Counted from the stretch's first letter, positions 43,276 through 53,082 are shown. The stretch: 64,000 nt of DNA from Rhodococcus sp. KBS0724 (GCF_005938745.2 NZ_VCBX02000001.1:1445501-1509500); one strand, 5' to 3'. Notes: a model not told the origin generated them from the sequence alone. Numbers and translations are program-made.

Positions 43276-44130
43276 ATGGCATTTCAGTGGTGGAACAGGC
43301 GAGCCGCGTCGCAAGTCGCCGGTACCGACGGTCCTGCGGTCGAGATCGACTCGCTCAGCTATCGGTTCGGTGACAACCGTGCTGTGAAGAACCTCAGCTT
43401 GACTATCGAACGCGGCGAGTGCTTCGGTTTGCTGGGACCGAACGGAGCGGGAAAGACCACCACAATTCGACTGCTCAACACGTTGCTTCCCTTGCAAGAC
43501 GGCGATATCCGAATTCTGGGGCGGTCGGTTCGAACCGAAGCGATGTCTATTCGCAGGTACCTCGGATATGTGCCGCAACAGCTTTCGATCGAGAGCGCGC
43601 TGACTGCGAGAGAGAACGTGACTTGGTTTGCCCGCTTGTACGACGTGCCACGTTCGGAGCGACGGGAAAGGGTCGACCAAGCCCTCGAGATGGTGGATCT
43701 TCTCGACTCCGCGGAGAAGGTTGCGGCCGGCTTCTCAGGCGGAATGGTCCGGCGATTGGAACTTGCGCAGGCGCTCGTCAACCGGCCGGCACTACTGGTT
43801 CTCGACGAACCGACCGTTGGATTGGACCCGATTGCCCGTGAATCGGTGTGGCGCAGAGTCTCCGAGATGCAGAAGCAGTACGGCATGACCGTTTTGCTGA
43901 CGACGCATTACATGGAGGAAGCCGACGAATTGTGCGACCGCGTTGCACTCATGCATCACGGTGAGCTGCGCGCCGTCGGTAGTCCGGGTGAACTGGCCGA
44001 ATCGTTGGGTCCGGGCGCCACACTCGAAGATGTGTTTCGTAGCGTCGCCGGTGACGCACTTGCCGACGGCCAGTCAGGAGGTCTACGCGATGTCCGCAGC
44101 ACCCGTCGCACAGCGCGCCGCATGGGCTGA
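43276..44130 (+). CDS. ABC exporter ATPase (DrrA-like)
   Basis: A 284-residue ATPase. Walker A is GPNGAGKTTT, the Q-loop is GYVPQQLSIE, the signature FSGGMVRRLEL, Walker B LLVLDEPTVGLD and the switch TTHYMEEAD. This is the daunorubicin-resistance (DrrA/CcmA) type used for drug or lipid export with an ABC-2 permease. The C-terminal 50 residues are basic and overlap the permease gene by 41 bases. It is cotranscribed with the MarR regulator. Confidence 0.92.
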   Translation: MAFQWWNRRAASQVAGTDGPAVEIDSLSYRFGDNRAVKNLSLTIERGECFGLLGPNGAGKTTTIRLLNTLLPLQDGDIRILGRSVRTEAMSIRRYLGYVPQQLSIESALTARENVTWFARLYDVPRSERRERVDQALEMVDLLDSAEKVAAGFSGGMVRRLELAQALVNRPALLVLDEPTVGLDPIARESVWRRVSEMQKQYGMTVLLTTHYMEEADELCDRVALMHHGELRAVGSPGELAESLGPGATLEDVFRSVAGDALADGQSGGLRDVRSTRRTARRMG

Positions 44131-44908
44131 TCCCACTACCAACGGGTTCGCCCGCCTGTTGTCGAGAATCTATACCTTCTGTTTGGTCGAGGTGCAGAAG
44201 CTGCGCCACGACAGATCCGAATTGGTCACGCGCGCAATCCAACCGATCCTCTGGTTGGTCATCTTCGGTCAGACGTTCAGCCATATTCGGGCGATCCCCA
44301 CCGGTGATGTGCCGTATCTGGATTTTCTGGCCCCGGGAATCATCGCGCAGTCGGCGCTCTTCGTTGCCATCTTCTACGGAATCCAGATCATCTGGGAACG
44401 TGATGCCGGTGTGCTCACCAAACTGATGGTTACGCCGACGCCACGGGCTGCACTAGTCACCGGGAAGGCGTTTGCCGCAGGCATCCGCGCAGTTGCGCAA
44501 GCCATTGTCGTCGTGATCGTCGCGGCGTTGCTGGGTGTGAGTATGACGTGGAATCCGATCAAATTGCTTGGGGTTGTGGTTGTTGTCGTGCTCGGAGCAG
44601 CGTTCTTCGCCTGTCTCTCCGTTGCGATCGCCGGCATTGTCCTCAAGCGCGATCGTTTGATGGGAATCGGGCAGGCGATCACCATGCCGCTGTTCTTCGC
44701 GTCGAACGCGCTCTATCCGGTAGAACTGATGCCCGGATGGGTGCAGTGGCTCAGCCGGATCAATCCGTTGAGCTACGAGGTATCGGCGTTGCGCGGCTTG
44801 CTTATCGGGATCCCGACCAATTACGCCGTCGACTTCGCAGTGCTGATCGGAGCGGCGTTGCTGGGAATTGTCACTGCCTCTGCGCTGTTGGGGCGACTGA
44901 CCCGGTGA
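44090..44908 (+). CDS. ABC-2 type exporter permease (DrrB-like)
   Basis: A 272-residue protein with six membrane helices, from the ATG at 44090, which has CAGGAGG upstream. An amphipathic N-terminus is followed by QPILWLVIFGQTFSHI and the ABC-2 signature region PLFFASNALYPVELMPGWVQWLSRINPLSYEVSALRG (shown here only as a position, residues ~195-231). It forms the membrane part of the exporter with the overlapping ATPase gene. The substrate is unknown; drug resistance is plausible given the MarR gene. Confidence 0.9.
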   Translation: MSAAPVAQRAAWADPTTNGFARLLSRIYTFCLVEVQKLRHDRSELVTRAIQPILWLVIFGQTFSHIRAIPTGDVPYLDFLAPGIIAQSALFVAIFYGIQIIWERDAGVLTKLMVTPTPRAALVTGKAFAAGIRAVAQAIVVVIVAALLGVSMTWNPIKLLGVVVVVVLGAAFFACLSVAIAGIVLKRDRLMGIGQAITMPLFFASNALYPVELMPGWVQWLSRINPLSYEVSALRGLLIGIPTNYAVDFAVLIGAALLGIVTASALLGRLTR

Positions 44909-44912
44909 GTGC

Positions 44913-44942
44913 CACCTCTGGCGCAGTACAGCGCCAGAGGTG
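44913..44942. terminator. Bidirectional hairpin terminator
   Basis: CACCTCTGGCGC (44913-44924) and GCGCCAGAGGTG (44931-44942) form a perfect 12-base stem with a six-base loop. It sits exactly between the convergent permease and regulator genes. Confidence 0.85.
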
Positions 44943-44945
44943 ACA

Positions 44946-45401
44946 TCAGTCGCGCGGCGGCGGTGCGGTGTAGGTGATGCAGTCGGGCGGCACGGAAGGC
45001 AGACCCTCGGAGGATCTGAGCTTCTCGGCAATCGAGGAAAGGAGGCTCTGCGACTCCGGGGACAGATCCACGGCTTTGCGTGTGAGGGAACGCAATTCGT
45101 TGTCGTAGAACTCTTCGGCAACCGAGCGGTCTTCGTCGGGGATGAGTTCCGGATCCTGGCGAGGAGTAGGTGCGAAGAAGTACTCGGCGTCGACTCCGAA
45201 GAAGTCGGCGAGTGCCAGCACTACCTGCTCCGACGGGTTGGTTCGGACGCCACTACGCAACTGCGAGAGATACGGTGTGGAAATTCGACAGCCACGTCGG
45301 GAAAGTGCATCTACAACTTGCGCATTGGTCAGTCGGGGAGGCGTTACGGGGTACAGGGCATTCAGTCGTTCTCGGAACGAATCTGCCACGGTTCCTCCCA
45401 T
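44946..45401 (-). CDS. XRE-type regulator resembling EspR
   Basis: A 151-residue protein from the ATG at 45401; ATG 45419 and GTG 45389 are alternatives. FRERLNALYP, then ISTPYLSQLRSGVRTNPSEQ and LADFFGVDAEYFF closely follow the N-terminal domain of mycobacterial EspR, a nucleoid-associated regulator of ESX-1. The C-terminal helix for dimerisation is followed by a Pro-rich end. The start region is a tandem duplication containing GGAGGAACCGTG twice, so two ribosome sites and several starts compete. Confidence 0.82.
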   Translation of the reverse strand: MGGTVADSFRERLNALYPVTPPRLTNAQVVDALSRRGCRISTPYLSQLRSGVRTNPSEQVVLALADFFGVDAEYFFAPTPRQDPELIPDEDRSVAEEFYDNELRSLTRKAVDLSPESQSLLSSIAEKLRSSEGLPSVPPDCITYTAPPPRD

Positions 45402-45769
45402 TTCCACGGTTCCTCCCATCGCTCGTGACGGGTGCGCCACAACGTGCTGCATATTTCTGCGATTGCATAGTTATCCAAAGCAGATTCACATAGTAGACGA
45501 CGCGAAATTGGATGTTTAGAAATGAGAGTGCTTTTACCTGGGGATATTTGGGTTTTCAGGCAGTAAAAGCGTTTGGAGACAGTGTGATTTGCGACGCGAA
45601 CTGACCGTTCGTTATCAGAATGTTCAATCAGTACCTTCCGGGCGGTTTGTACTGATTTGTGCTGTTATGCAGCCCATTCGACGAAGTTACTGGCCAGTCT
45701 CTTGTGCGAGCATACCTTTCGGGCCTCCCAAGGCCTCGACTGGCGTGTTCGCTCGAAGGGGAATGAGGG
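45402..45769. other. Intergenic region without a recognisable gene
   Basis: This is a 368-base, relatively AT-rich stretch. The only structure seen is a weak inverted repeat, CTTTTAC (45531-45537) with GTAAAAG (45563-45569). It must hold the promoter of the EspR-like regulator. No coding frame with a credible protein was found. Confidence 0.5.
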
Positions 45770-47053
45770 TTACCAGGAGCGAGCGGAAATGCCGAATTTT
45801 TCGAGCGTGTTGCAGGCCAGCGTGCGCAGTGCCTGATTGTCGGCCGATTCGAAGCTCACCAGCGACAAGGTGTAGGTGGCGTTGTTGCGACTGAGGTAAC
45901 CGGAGACGCGAGTTGATGTGCTGTCCAGTTGGGCGGCGCTCGCACCAGGATGCACTGCGCGGAGGGCAAGCCCGCTCGTTCGATGCCCCTCGAACTGATC
46001 GATGTCGACCGTACCGATATTGGAGCACAAGGCATCTCGCTGACCAGGTCCGTCGGCAAGGCGATGCGCTACGCGATCCGGGACGACCTGCAGTAGTTCA
46101 GCCGGGAAGCCGGCCGGGCTCGACATCGGCGGAGCCTCGAATGCGTCGCGGCACAATCTGCGAATCTGGGCGAGAGTTGTCGAGGGAGTAAGAGGGATGG
46201 CGACCATCGCCACTGCATTATCGACGGAGTTGTCACTGCCGACGAAGTTGTCCCTCTGGTCAGTAGTGCGCACGTTCATCGGAACGCTGAGCGTGACTGC
46301 GGCGGTTTTGTTCTCGGCCCGGGCGAGCTCGCCGACACAAGCCAGGAACAAGCTGTTGGGAGTGCCTCCGGAAGACGCTGCGACGTCATCCCATTGCGCC
46401 CGATCCACTTCCAGGATCGCGGTGGTTACCGTCTGTCGTGCTGAACGGCGAGGGGCTGCGGGCGTAGTGAATCCGCGGAGCTCGGCTCTGCGCGCCGGAC
46501 TGACGATCAATCCGCCGACAGCACGGGAGGTTCCGCGCAGAACCCGACCCACCGTCGACAGCGCGTCAGCGATATCCGACCGACCAGTGTGATCGCTGGG
46601 CGGTGAAGCTTTGTGCTGCATCGCGTCGCGCAGAGCGCCGATCAATCCGCGGGCGTCGGCAAGGACATGAGAACACGTTACGGAGACGACGGTTCCGCCA
46701 CTGGAATCGTAGGTCGCGGCGATGCGCCACCCCGGCCCTCGTTCGGGATCGACCGACACCAGGGCCGCATCGTCGGCCCACTCGACCACCGCGTCGGCGG
46801 CGATGGGTTCCGAACGGACGCTCAGAGGGTAGTAGCGCGAGTTGGCGACAAATTCGGGCCGGGCCCCAGGAATTCGGGGCCTGCGCACGCGCCGGCCGAG
46901 CGGCCCGCAGGCCACGCGTACACACAACTGCTCGAGCTCACCCGGATCGACGACGCTGTCGGTGCGCCACACCCCCTGCATCACGATCGGCAAGCCGAGA
47001 CCTCGGTGGGTCCACAGAAACATCTCGTCGACGACACTCAAACGAACTCCCAC
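45770..47053 (-). CDS. Condensation/acyltransferase-fold protein (WS/DGAT- or Pap-like)
   Basis: A 427-residue protein from the GTG at 47053; the frame runs on upstream into a neighbour and is ignored there. It begins RLSVVDEMFLWTHRGLGLP, like wax ester synthase/diacylglycerol acyltransferases and Pap proteins. The catalytic HHxxxDG motif appears as CSHVLADARG, and a second-half SVPMNVRTTDQRD segment is typical of the fold. If active it would transfer acyl groups from CoA or a carrier to an alcohol. The first His of HHxxxDG is Ser and the final Gly is Ala-Arg-Gly, so activity is uncertain. Confidence 0.65.
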   Translation of the reverse strand: MGVRLSVVDEMFLWTHRGLGLPIVMQGVWRTDSVVDPGELEQLCVRVACGPLGRRVRRPRIPGARPEFVANSRYYPLSVRSEPIAADAVVEWADDAALVSVDPERGPGWRIAATYDSSGGTVVSVTCSHVLADARGLIGALRDAMQHKASPPSDHTGRSDIADALSTVGRVLRGTSRAVGGLIVSPARRAELRGFTTPAAPRRSARQTVTTAILEVDRAQWDDVAASSGGTPNSLFLACVGELARAENKTAAVTLSVPMNVRTTDQRDNFVGSDNSVDNAVAMVAIPLTPSTTLAQIRRLCRDAFEAPPMSSPAGFPAELLQVVPDRVAHRLADGPGQRDALCSNIGTVDIDQFEGHRTSGLALRAVHPGASAAQLDSTSTRVSGYLSRNNATYTLSLVSFESADNQALRTLACNTLEKFGISARSW

Positions 47054-47177
47054 CTCAGCAGTGTAAGCCGGGCACGTAGTGGACCTGCGGTTTCTGGCGG
47101 CACACCTGCGAATCGGCGCATACTGGTTGTTACGCCGCGTGGTACGAAGGGCCGGCGTGGTCGGAAGGCAGGCTGAC

Positions 47178-47990
47178 ATGGTCAGTGTCGAGAAGTGGGC
47201 GATGTGGGATTCCGCCATCGAGGTGGATGTCACGGAGGGTGCTGCGCTGCCCACAGCGCACGCGCTGATCGCCGCCGCCATCGAGGACACCGAAGCGCTC
47301 TGCGATCTCGGGCGCGGCGACGCCGAAATTCATGCCGTCAATCTCGCCCAGGGGACGCCGGTGAAAGTGACCCGCCGGATGTCGTCGCTGTTGCGTTCGG
47401 CGCTGTGGGCGGCACGTATGACAGCCGGCGAGGTGAACCCGCTCGCCGACAACTTCTCGGAGGACGACTCGATTCCGCCCGTCCACCCGACGCCCACCTT
47501 CGAGGACGTGCAACTCGACGGCGACGTCGTGTACGCGCCGTGGGGAGCTTCCTTCGACATCACCGGAGTGGCGAAGGCGGACACCGTGGATCGAGCCGCG
47601 CAAACTGTTGCGGCAGAGCTGCAATGTGGTGTTGCGGTGCGGATCGGCGACGTACTTGCCACTGCGGGGCACGCTCCGGCCGGCGGTTGGCAGATTCCGG
47701 TTCCGGGCGGCGAGGACGTCGAACTGGCCAACGGGACGGCAATTGCCACCGCGCACGCCGCCGAGCCGGCTTCATGGCAACCGCACCAGGATCGTCCGTC
47801 AACCGAATGGGCGCAGGTGTCGGTGATTGCCGACGACGCGGTGTGGGCGTACGCCGCCAGCCGGGCAGCACTGACGCGGGGGATCAGTGCGATCAAATGG
47901 GTTGAGCAACAAGAGCTTCGAGCCAGGCTGGTGGACCGGTCCGGGCGTGTGTATACCACCGAGAATTGGTTCGGGCCGGACGCCGCCTGA
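47178..47990 (+). CDS. ApbE-like FAD:protein FMN transferase family protein
   Basis: A 270-residue protein from the ATG at 47178, with GGAAGGCAGG upstream. The upstream GTG at 47079 would leave only 25 bases between divergent starts. WAMWDSAIEVDV matches the ApbE N-terminal strand, and FDITGVAKADTVDRAAQTV corresponds to the family segment DLGGIAKGYAVD. ApbE enzymes attach FMN to threonine of flavoproteins or act on FAD. Several family Gly/Asp positions differ (TGVAKAD for GGIAKGY), so it may be a divergent or inactive member. Confidence 0.7.
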   Translation: MVSVEKWAMWDSAIEVDVTEGAALPTAHALIAAAIEDTEALCDLGRGDAEIHAVNLAQGTPVKVTRRMSSLLRSALWAARMTAGEVNPLADNFSEDDSIPPVHPTPTFEDVQLDGDVVYAPWGASFDITGVAKADTVDRAAQTVAAELQCGVAVRIGDVLATAGHAPAGGWQIPVPGGEDVELANGTAIATAHAAEPASWQPHQDRPSTEWAQVSVIADDAVWAYAASRAALTRGISAIKWVEQQELRARLVDRSGRVYTTENWFGPDAA

Positions 47991-48007
47991 CAGTTCGAAT
48001 GTCTCGC

Positions 48008-49669
48008 TCAGGCCCGGCCGCGCTGAGTGCGGTACCAGTTCACCAGGGCATCGGTCGAGGAATCGCCGAGATCGCTCGGAGCTTCCGCCGACGAGAGTGC
48101 AGGCCCCAACTCCAAAGCCTGAGTCTTGCCGAGTTCGACGCCCCACTGATCGAACGGATTGAGACCCCACACAGCACCTTCGACAAATACTTGATGCTCG
48201 TAGAGCGCGATCAACTGCCCGACCACCGACGGTGTGAGCTCCTTGGCCAAGATGGTGGTGGTGGGACGGTTACCTGGCATCACCTTGTGCGGCACCAACT
48301 CCGGCGGTGTTCCCTCCGCCGCAATTTCCTCCGCGGTCTTCCCGAACGCCAACACCTTGGTTTGCGCAAAGAAATTACTCATCAGGAGGTCGTGCATCGA
48401 ACCGGTTCCGTCAGCTGTCGGCAGATCGTCTGTGGACTCGGCAAAACCGATGAAATCGGCAGGCACCAGCCACGTGCCCTGATGGAGTAGTTGGTAGAAG
48501 GCGTGCTGGCCGTTGGTTCCCGGTTCGCCCCAGAAGATCTCGCCTGTCGAGGTTGTGACCGGGCTGCCGTCGGAGCGGACGGATTTGCCGTTCGATTCCA
48601 TGGTCAGTTGCTGCAGATAGGCTGGAAAGCGCAGCAGGTCATTGGAATACGGCAACACGGCGCGTGACTGTGCACCGAAGAAGTTGGAGTACCAAAGTCC
48701 GATCAAGCCGAGAAGCGCCGGCGCGTTCTCCTCCAGCGGTCGGGTGCGGAAATGCATGTCGATCTGGTGGAAGCCGTCGAGGAACTCGGCAAAGCGAACG
48801 GGGCCGACCGCACACATGACGGAGAGGCCGATGGCAGAGTCGACCGAGTAGCGGCCACCCACCCAATCCCAGAATCCGAACATGTTCGCCGTGTCGATTC
48901 CGAACGCGGAGACCCGCTCGGCATCGGTGGACACCGCAACAAAATGCTTGGCGACAGCGGCGACGTCTTCGCTACCCAAACCGGCGAACAGCCAGCGCTT
49001 CGCTGCCGTTGCATTGGTCAGGGTCTCGAGCGTGGAGAACGTCTTGGATGCGACGATGAACAATGTGGTCTCGGCATCCAGATCGGCCAGCTGCCCCACC
49101 AGATCTACGGGATCGATGTTGGAGACAAACCGGAGGCTGATGCCGGCGTCGGCGTAATGGCGCAGCGCGCGGTACACCATGACCGGTCCGAGATCCGATC
49201 CTCCGATGCCGATGTTGACGATGGTGCGGATGCGCTTTCCCGTGAATCCGGTCCACTCACCGCTGCGAACACGATCGGCAAAGGCGCTCATGGACGTCAA
49301 AACCTCGTGAACATCGGCCACGACGTCCTGGCCGTCGACAGTGAGGGATGCGTCAGACGGGAGCCGCAGTGCGGTGTGCAGAACCGCCCGATCCTCGGAA
49401 GTGTTGATGTGATCACCCGCGAACATGGCGTCGCGACGCTCCTCGACGCCGGCCTCACGGGCCAGCGCGACCAGCAGATCGAGAGTCTCGCGACTGACGC
49501 GGTGCTTGCTGTAGTCGATGTGGAGATCACCGGCATCCACCGTCAACTCGGTTCCGCGCGCCGGATCCTCGTCGAAGAGTTCCCGAAGGTGAACGGCGTG
49601 GAAATCGGCGTGATGAGCGCGCAGTTTCTGCCAGGCTGATGTTCCGGTGATGTCAAGGCTCACAGTCAT
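48008..49669 (-). CDS. pgi: Glucose-6-phosphate isomerase
   Basis: A 553-residue enzyme interconverting glucose 6-phosphate and fructose 6-phosphate in glycolysis and gluconeogenesis. The signature [13 protein letters not shown] is near residue 150, [18 protein letters not shown] near residue 380 carries the catalytic Glu and His, and a C-terminal [10 protein letters not shown] is typical. The length is normal. It is the left border of the block syntenic with M. tuberculosis (Rv0946c). It is convergent with the ApbE gene, and probably downstream of the chorismate mutase gene on the same strand (92-base gap). Confidence 0.96.
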   Translation of the reverse strand: MTVSLDITGTSAWQKLRAHHADFHAVHLRELFDEDPARGTELTVDAGDLHIDYSKHRVSRETLDLLVALAREAGVEERRDAMFAGDHINTSEDRAVLHTALRLPSDASLTVDGQDVVADVHEVLTSMSAFADRVRSGEWTGFTGKRIRTIVNIGIGGSDLGPVMVYRALRHYADAGISLRFVSNIDPVDLVGQLADLDAETTLFIVASKTFSTLETLTNATAAKRWLFAGLGSEDVAAVAKHFVAVSTDAERVSAFGIDTANMFGFWDWVGGRYSVDSAIGLSVMCAVGPVRFAEFLDGFHQIDMHFRTRPLEENAPALLGLIGLWYSNFFGAQSRAVLPYSNDLLRFPAYLQQLTMESNGKSVRSDGSPVTTSTGEIFWGEPGTNGQHAFYQLLHQGTWLVPADFIGFAESTDDLPTADGTGSMHDLLMSNFFAQTKVLAFGKTAEEIAAEGTPPELVPHKVMPGNRPTTTILAKELTPSVVGQLIALYEHQVFVEGAVWGLNPFDQWGVELGKTQALELGPALSSAEAPSDLGDSSTDALVNWYRTQRGRA

Positions 49670-49761
49670 CGACTTTAACGGCCCGGTCGGGAAACTTCTG
49701 GATGAGTCTCGTCGGCAGCCTGGCCTGCTCCGATCAGCCGGACCGTTCGAACTGTGGGGAT

Positions 49762-50070
49762 CTAGTGTCCCAGGCGTCCGCGGCCGAGACGCAGAAGCAA
49801 CATCGCGAGCGTGTGACCTTCCTGGCCTAACTCGTTGAAACGCTCGAGCACCTTCATCTCACGACTGTGAACCAGGCGCGGTCCCCCTGAAGCCATCCGG
49901 GTACGACCGATGATCTGTGAGACCTCGGAGCGGCGCTTGATGGCTGCCAGGATCTCGGCGTCGAGACGATCGATTTCCTTACGGAGTTCGTTGATCTCGG
50001 CTTCGCTGCGCGGAACGTCGACGTCGGTCGGGGTGGAGTTTCCTTCGGGTGCCGTTGCCTGCGTGCTCAT
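49762..50070 (-). CDS. Chorismate mutase, AroQ type (Rv0948c-like)
   Basis: A 102-residue all-helical enzyme converting chorismate to prephenate. The pattern [33 protein letters not shown] and [10 protein letters not shown] has the catalytic Arg/Lys positions of intracellular AroQ-delta enzymes. As in M. tuberculosis Rv0948c, it lacks a signal peptide and probably depends on DAHP synthase for full activity. It begins opposite pcrA, with which it shares a 326-base divergent gap. Confidence 0.9.
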   Translation of the reverse strand: MSTQATAPEGNSTPTDVDVPRSEAEINELRKEIDRLDAEILAAIKRRSEVSQIIGRTRMASGGPRLVHSREMKVLERFNELGQEGHTLAMLLLRLGRGRLGH

Positions 50071-50396
50071 ATGTATTCGTCTCCTCTTTCTACTGCGTGG
50101 ATCGTGTTCTCAGCTCGGGTCGTTACCGATCCAGCGCCCTGACGAAAAATGCCCCGGATCCGAGTCGGACCAGAGGCAGGTGAGCTGTTCGAAGACTTCA
50201 CGAGCACCGCGGTCCGGCGCCCGTAAAGTAGTGCCACCGCGCACCGACACTGCCGCAAACGCAGGTGGTCGGGGTGTTGCACAGGCTCAACATAGCGTCC
50301 AGTTTGCCATGTTCGGTACCCTAGTTCCAAGTGCCATCACCCCGCGACGCACGCACTCACACTCTTGTCGGTGGACGCCGGTAGCGTGGACAGACG
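50071..50396. other. Divergent promoter region of chorismate mutase and pcrA
   Basis: This 326-base gap holds no convincing gene. It must contain promoters for both flanking genes, but I recognise no clear sigma-A pair, LexA box or structured RNA in it. Confidence 0.5.
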
Positions 50397-53003
50397 ATGA
50401 ACATGTATCCAGCAGTCGGTGAGCAGGGCAGTCTTGACGGGCAGGGTGGTCTGGACGGGCAGGGAGACCTTTACGCGCAGGGCGGTCTCTTCGCACACGA
50501 ACACGAGCACGATGCGCCCCAGCACGATCATTCTTCCCGGCATGGTCATTCTGCACAGCATGGTCATTCTGCACAGCAGGGTGGCTCGGGTTCCGACGCG
50601 CTTCTCGAGGGTCTCAACCCGCAGCAGCGCGAAGCCGTCGTCCATGCCGGTTCACCGCTGCTCATCGTGGCCGGTGCAGGCTCTGGCAAAACCGCGGTGC
50701 TGACGCGTCGCATTGCGTATCTGCTGGCCGAGCGTGGCGCCACCCCTGGGCAGATTCTTGCCATCACGTTCACGAACAAGGCTGCCGCCGAGATGCGTGA
50801 GCGCGTCGCGGGATTGGTCGGGCCGCGCGCCAACAGCATGTGGGTGTCCACGTTCCACTCGAGTTGTGTGCGCATTCTGCGCGCTCAGGCGGCGTTGCTT
50901 CCGGGGTTGAACTCCAACTTCTCCATCTACGACTCGGATGATTCACGCCGGCTCCTGACGATGATCTCCAAGGATCTCGAACTCGACACCAAGCGTTTCA
51001 CGGCCAGATTGCTTGCGACGCACATCTCGAATCTCAAGAACGAATTGATCGACCCCGAGGAAGCCGTCGCGGCTGCGGACAAGGATCCCGCGGAACTGCC
51101 TCGCCTGGTTGCCAAGGTGTACGGGATTTATCAGCAGCGCCTGCGCTCGGCCAACGCGCTCGATTTCGATGATCTCATCGGCGAGACGGTGGCTCTGCTC
51201 CAGAACTTCCCGCAGATCACGGAGTACTACCGTCGACGCTTCCGGCACGTCCTCGTCGACGAATACCAGGACACCAACCATGCGCAGTACATGCTGGTGC
51301 GTGAATTGGTCGGTGGCGCAGGCGAATCAGACCACGCGGTGGCGCCGGCAGAGCTGTGTGTGGTGGGCGACGCCGATCAGTCCATCTACGCGTTCCGCGG
51401 TGCAACCATCCGCAACATCGTGGAGTTCGAACGCGATTACCCGGACGCCCGCACCATCTTGCTCGAGCAGAACTACCGTTCGACGCAGAACATCCTTTCG
51501 GCTGCCAACGCCGTCATCTCCAAGAACACGGACCGACGCGAGAAGCGATTGTGGACCGATTCCGGTGAGGGCGAACTGATCGTCGGATACGTCGCGGACA
51601 ACGAGCACGACGAAGCATCCTTTGTCGCCTCCGAGATCGATCGGCTGGTCGAGAACGGTGACGCAAAATTCTCGGATGTCGCAGTCTTCTACCGCACCAA
51701 CAACTCGTCGCGTGCGCTCGAGGAGATCTTCATCCGCCTCGGTGTGCCATACAAGATCGTGGGCGGCGTCAGGTTCTACGAGCGCAAGGAAGTTCGCGAC
51801 ATCGTCGCCTACCTGCGCGTACTCGCAAACGAGGACGACACGGTGAGCTTGCGTCGAATCCTCAACACTCCACGACGCGGAATCGGCGACCGTGCAGAAG
51901 CCTGTGTTGCCGTGCATTCGGAGCATCGCAACATCAGCTTTGCTGCCGCGTTGCGGGATGCGGCCGAAGGCAAGGTTGCACTTCTCAATACGCGTTCCCA
52001 AAAGGCGATCGTTGCCTTCCTCGACATGATGGACGGCCTGCGAACGTTGCTTCCGGCCGAATCTGCTGACGGCAGTGAGTCTTCCGAGATCGGTGACATC
52101 GGTGAAGTGGCAGAGGCTGTGCTCGAGCGCAGTGGCTACCGCGCCGAACTTGCCGCCAGCAGTGATCCTCAGGACGGTGCCCGGCTTGACAACCTCAACG
52201 AGCTTGTCAGTGTGGCAAGGGAATTCAGCTCTGATGCGCGAAATGCTGCCGGACTGATCGACCCGGACGACGAAGAAACCGCAGCGATGCGCGAAGGTGA
52301 ACCCGATCCGGGTTCGCTGGCAGCGTTCCTCGAGCGAGTGTCGTTGGTGGCCGACGCGGATCAACTGCCCGACTCCGACGAAGGCGTTGTCACCATGATG
52401 ACACTGCACACCGCCAAGGGTCTCGAATTTCCCGTCGTCTTCGTAACCGGTTGGGAAGACGGTCAATTCCCGCACATGCGGGCCCTCGGCGATCCGGCGG
52501 AACTCTCCGAGGAACGACGCCTCGCCTATGTCGGCATCACGCGCGCTCGGCAACGGTTGTATCTGACGCGCGCGATCATGCGCTCCGCGTGGGGGCAGCC
52601 GATTCAGAACCCAGCATCACGGTTCATCAGCGAAATCCCCGAGGATCTGATCAACTGGCGCCGCGAAGACCCGGGCACCGGCGGCGGTTTCGGCAGCGGC
52701 CGACCCGGTTACGGTGGCGGTCAGGGCTACGGCGGTGGTCAGGGCTACGGCAATCAGGGTGGCCGCGGGTACGGCAACACCTCTCGAAACGACTCTCCCG
52801 CACCCAGTTTCGGTGCTGCGCGAGGCCGAAACAACAACCTGGTTCTTGCAGTCGGTGATCGGGTCAGTCATGACAAGTACGGGCTGGGTACGGTCTTGGA
52901 AACCAAGGGCACCGGTCCGACTGCGACAGTCACGATCGACTTCGGCAGCGCAGGCAAGGTGCGTCTGATGCTCATCGGCGGCGTCCCGATGGTGAAGCTG
53001 TAG
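50397..53003 (+). CDS. pcrA: ATP-dependent DNA helicase PcrA/UvrD1
   Basis: An 868-residue SF1A helicase for repair and replication restart. Motifs in order: Q-motif LNPQQREAVVH, Walker A AGAGSGKT, motif Ia AITFTNKAAAEM, motif II VDEYQDTN, motif III GDADQSIYAFRGA, motif V MTLHTAKGLEFPVVF and motif VI AYVGITRARQRLYL. A Gly/Tyr/Gln-rich linker precedes the C-terminal Tudor-like domain (GDRVSHDKYGLGTVLETKG) that binds RNA polymerase. The first 67 residues are unusual: six-residue repeats changing to a His-rich stretch. Orthologue of Rv0949. Confidence 0.95.
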   Translation: MNMYPAVGEQGSLDGQGGLDGQGDLYAQGGLFAHEHEHDAPQHDHSSRHGHSAQHGHSAQQGGSGSDALLEGLNPQQREAVVHAGSPLLIVAGAGSGKTAVLTRRIAYLLAERGATPGQILAITFTNKAAAEMRERVAGLVGPRANSMWVSTFHSSCVRILRAQAALLPGLNSNFSIYDSDDSRRLLTMISKDLELDTKRFTARLLATHISNLKNELIDPEEAVAAADKDPAELPRLVAKVYGIYQQRLRSANALDFDDLIGETVALLQNFPQITEYYRRRFRHVLVDEYQDTNHAQYMLVRELVGGAGESDHAVAPAELCVVGDADQSIYAFRGATIRNIVEFERDYPDARTILLEQNYRSTQNILSAANAVISKNTDRREKRLWTDSGEGELIVGYVADNEHDEASFVASEIDRLVENGDAKFSDVAVFYRTNNSSRALEEIFIRLGVPYKIVGGVRFYERKEVRDIVAYLRVLANEDDTVSLRRILNTPRRGIGDRAEACVAVHSEHRNISFAAALRDAAEGKVALLNTRSQKAIVAFLDMMDGLRTLLPAESADGSESSEIGDIGEVAEAVLERSGYRAELAASSDPQDGARLDNLNELVSVAREFSSDARNAAGLIDPDDEETAAMREGEPDPGSLAAFLERVSLVADADQLPDSDEGVVTMMTLHTAKGLEFPVVFVTGWEDGQFPHMRALGDPAELSEERRLAYVGITRARQRLYLTRAIMRSAWGQPIQNPASRFISEIPEDLINWRREDPGTGGGFGSGRPGYGGGQGYGGGQGYGNQGGRGYGNTSRNDSPAPSFGAARGRNNNLVLAVGDRVSHDKYGLGTVLETKGTGPTATVTIDFGSAGKVRLMLIGGVPMVKL
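50541..50576 (+). repeat. Tandem 18-bp repeat in the 5' end of pcrA
   Basis: CATGGTCATTCTGCACAG occurs twice in direct succession (50541-50558, 50559-50576), with a decayed copy just before at 50523-50540. It encodes HGHSAQ units. An older 18-base periodicity (GQGGLD, GQGDLY, AQGGLF) extends upstream from about 50428. Confidence 0.8.
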
Positions 53004-53024
53004 GGGGAAGAGAAACTGTAGCAA

Positions 53025-53068
53025 AAAACTTTTGGCCCGCACCGGATAAGGTGCGGGCCAAAAGTTTT
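53025..53068. terminator. Strong bidirectional terminator after pcrA
   Basis: AAAACTTTTGGCCCGCACC (53025-53043) and GGTGCGGGCCAAAAGTTTT (53050-53068) are perfectly complementary over 19 bases around a six-base loop. A/T flanks on both sides provide U-runs for transcripts in either direction, serving pcrA and the convergent M23 gene. Confidence 0.92.
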
Positions 53069-53082
53069 GGTATCGGCTAAGT

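Noticed and set aside
42733..44908. Antibiotic biosynthesis cluster
   Set aside because: A MarR regulator with a DrrAB-like exporter is present, but no biosynthetic genes accompany it; a plain efflux operon is the simpler reading.
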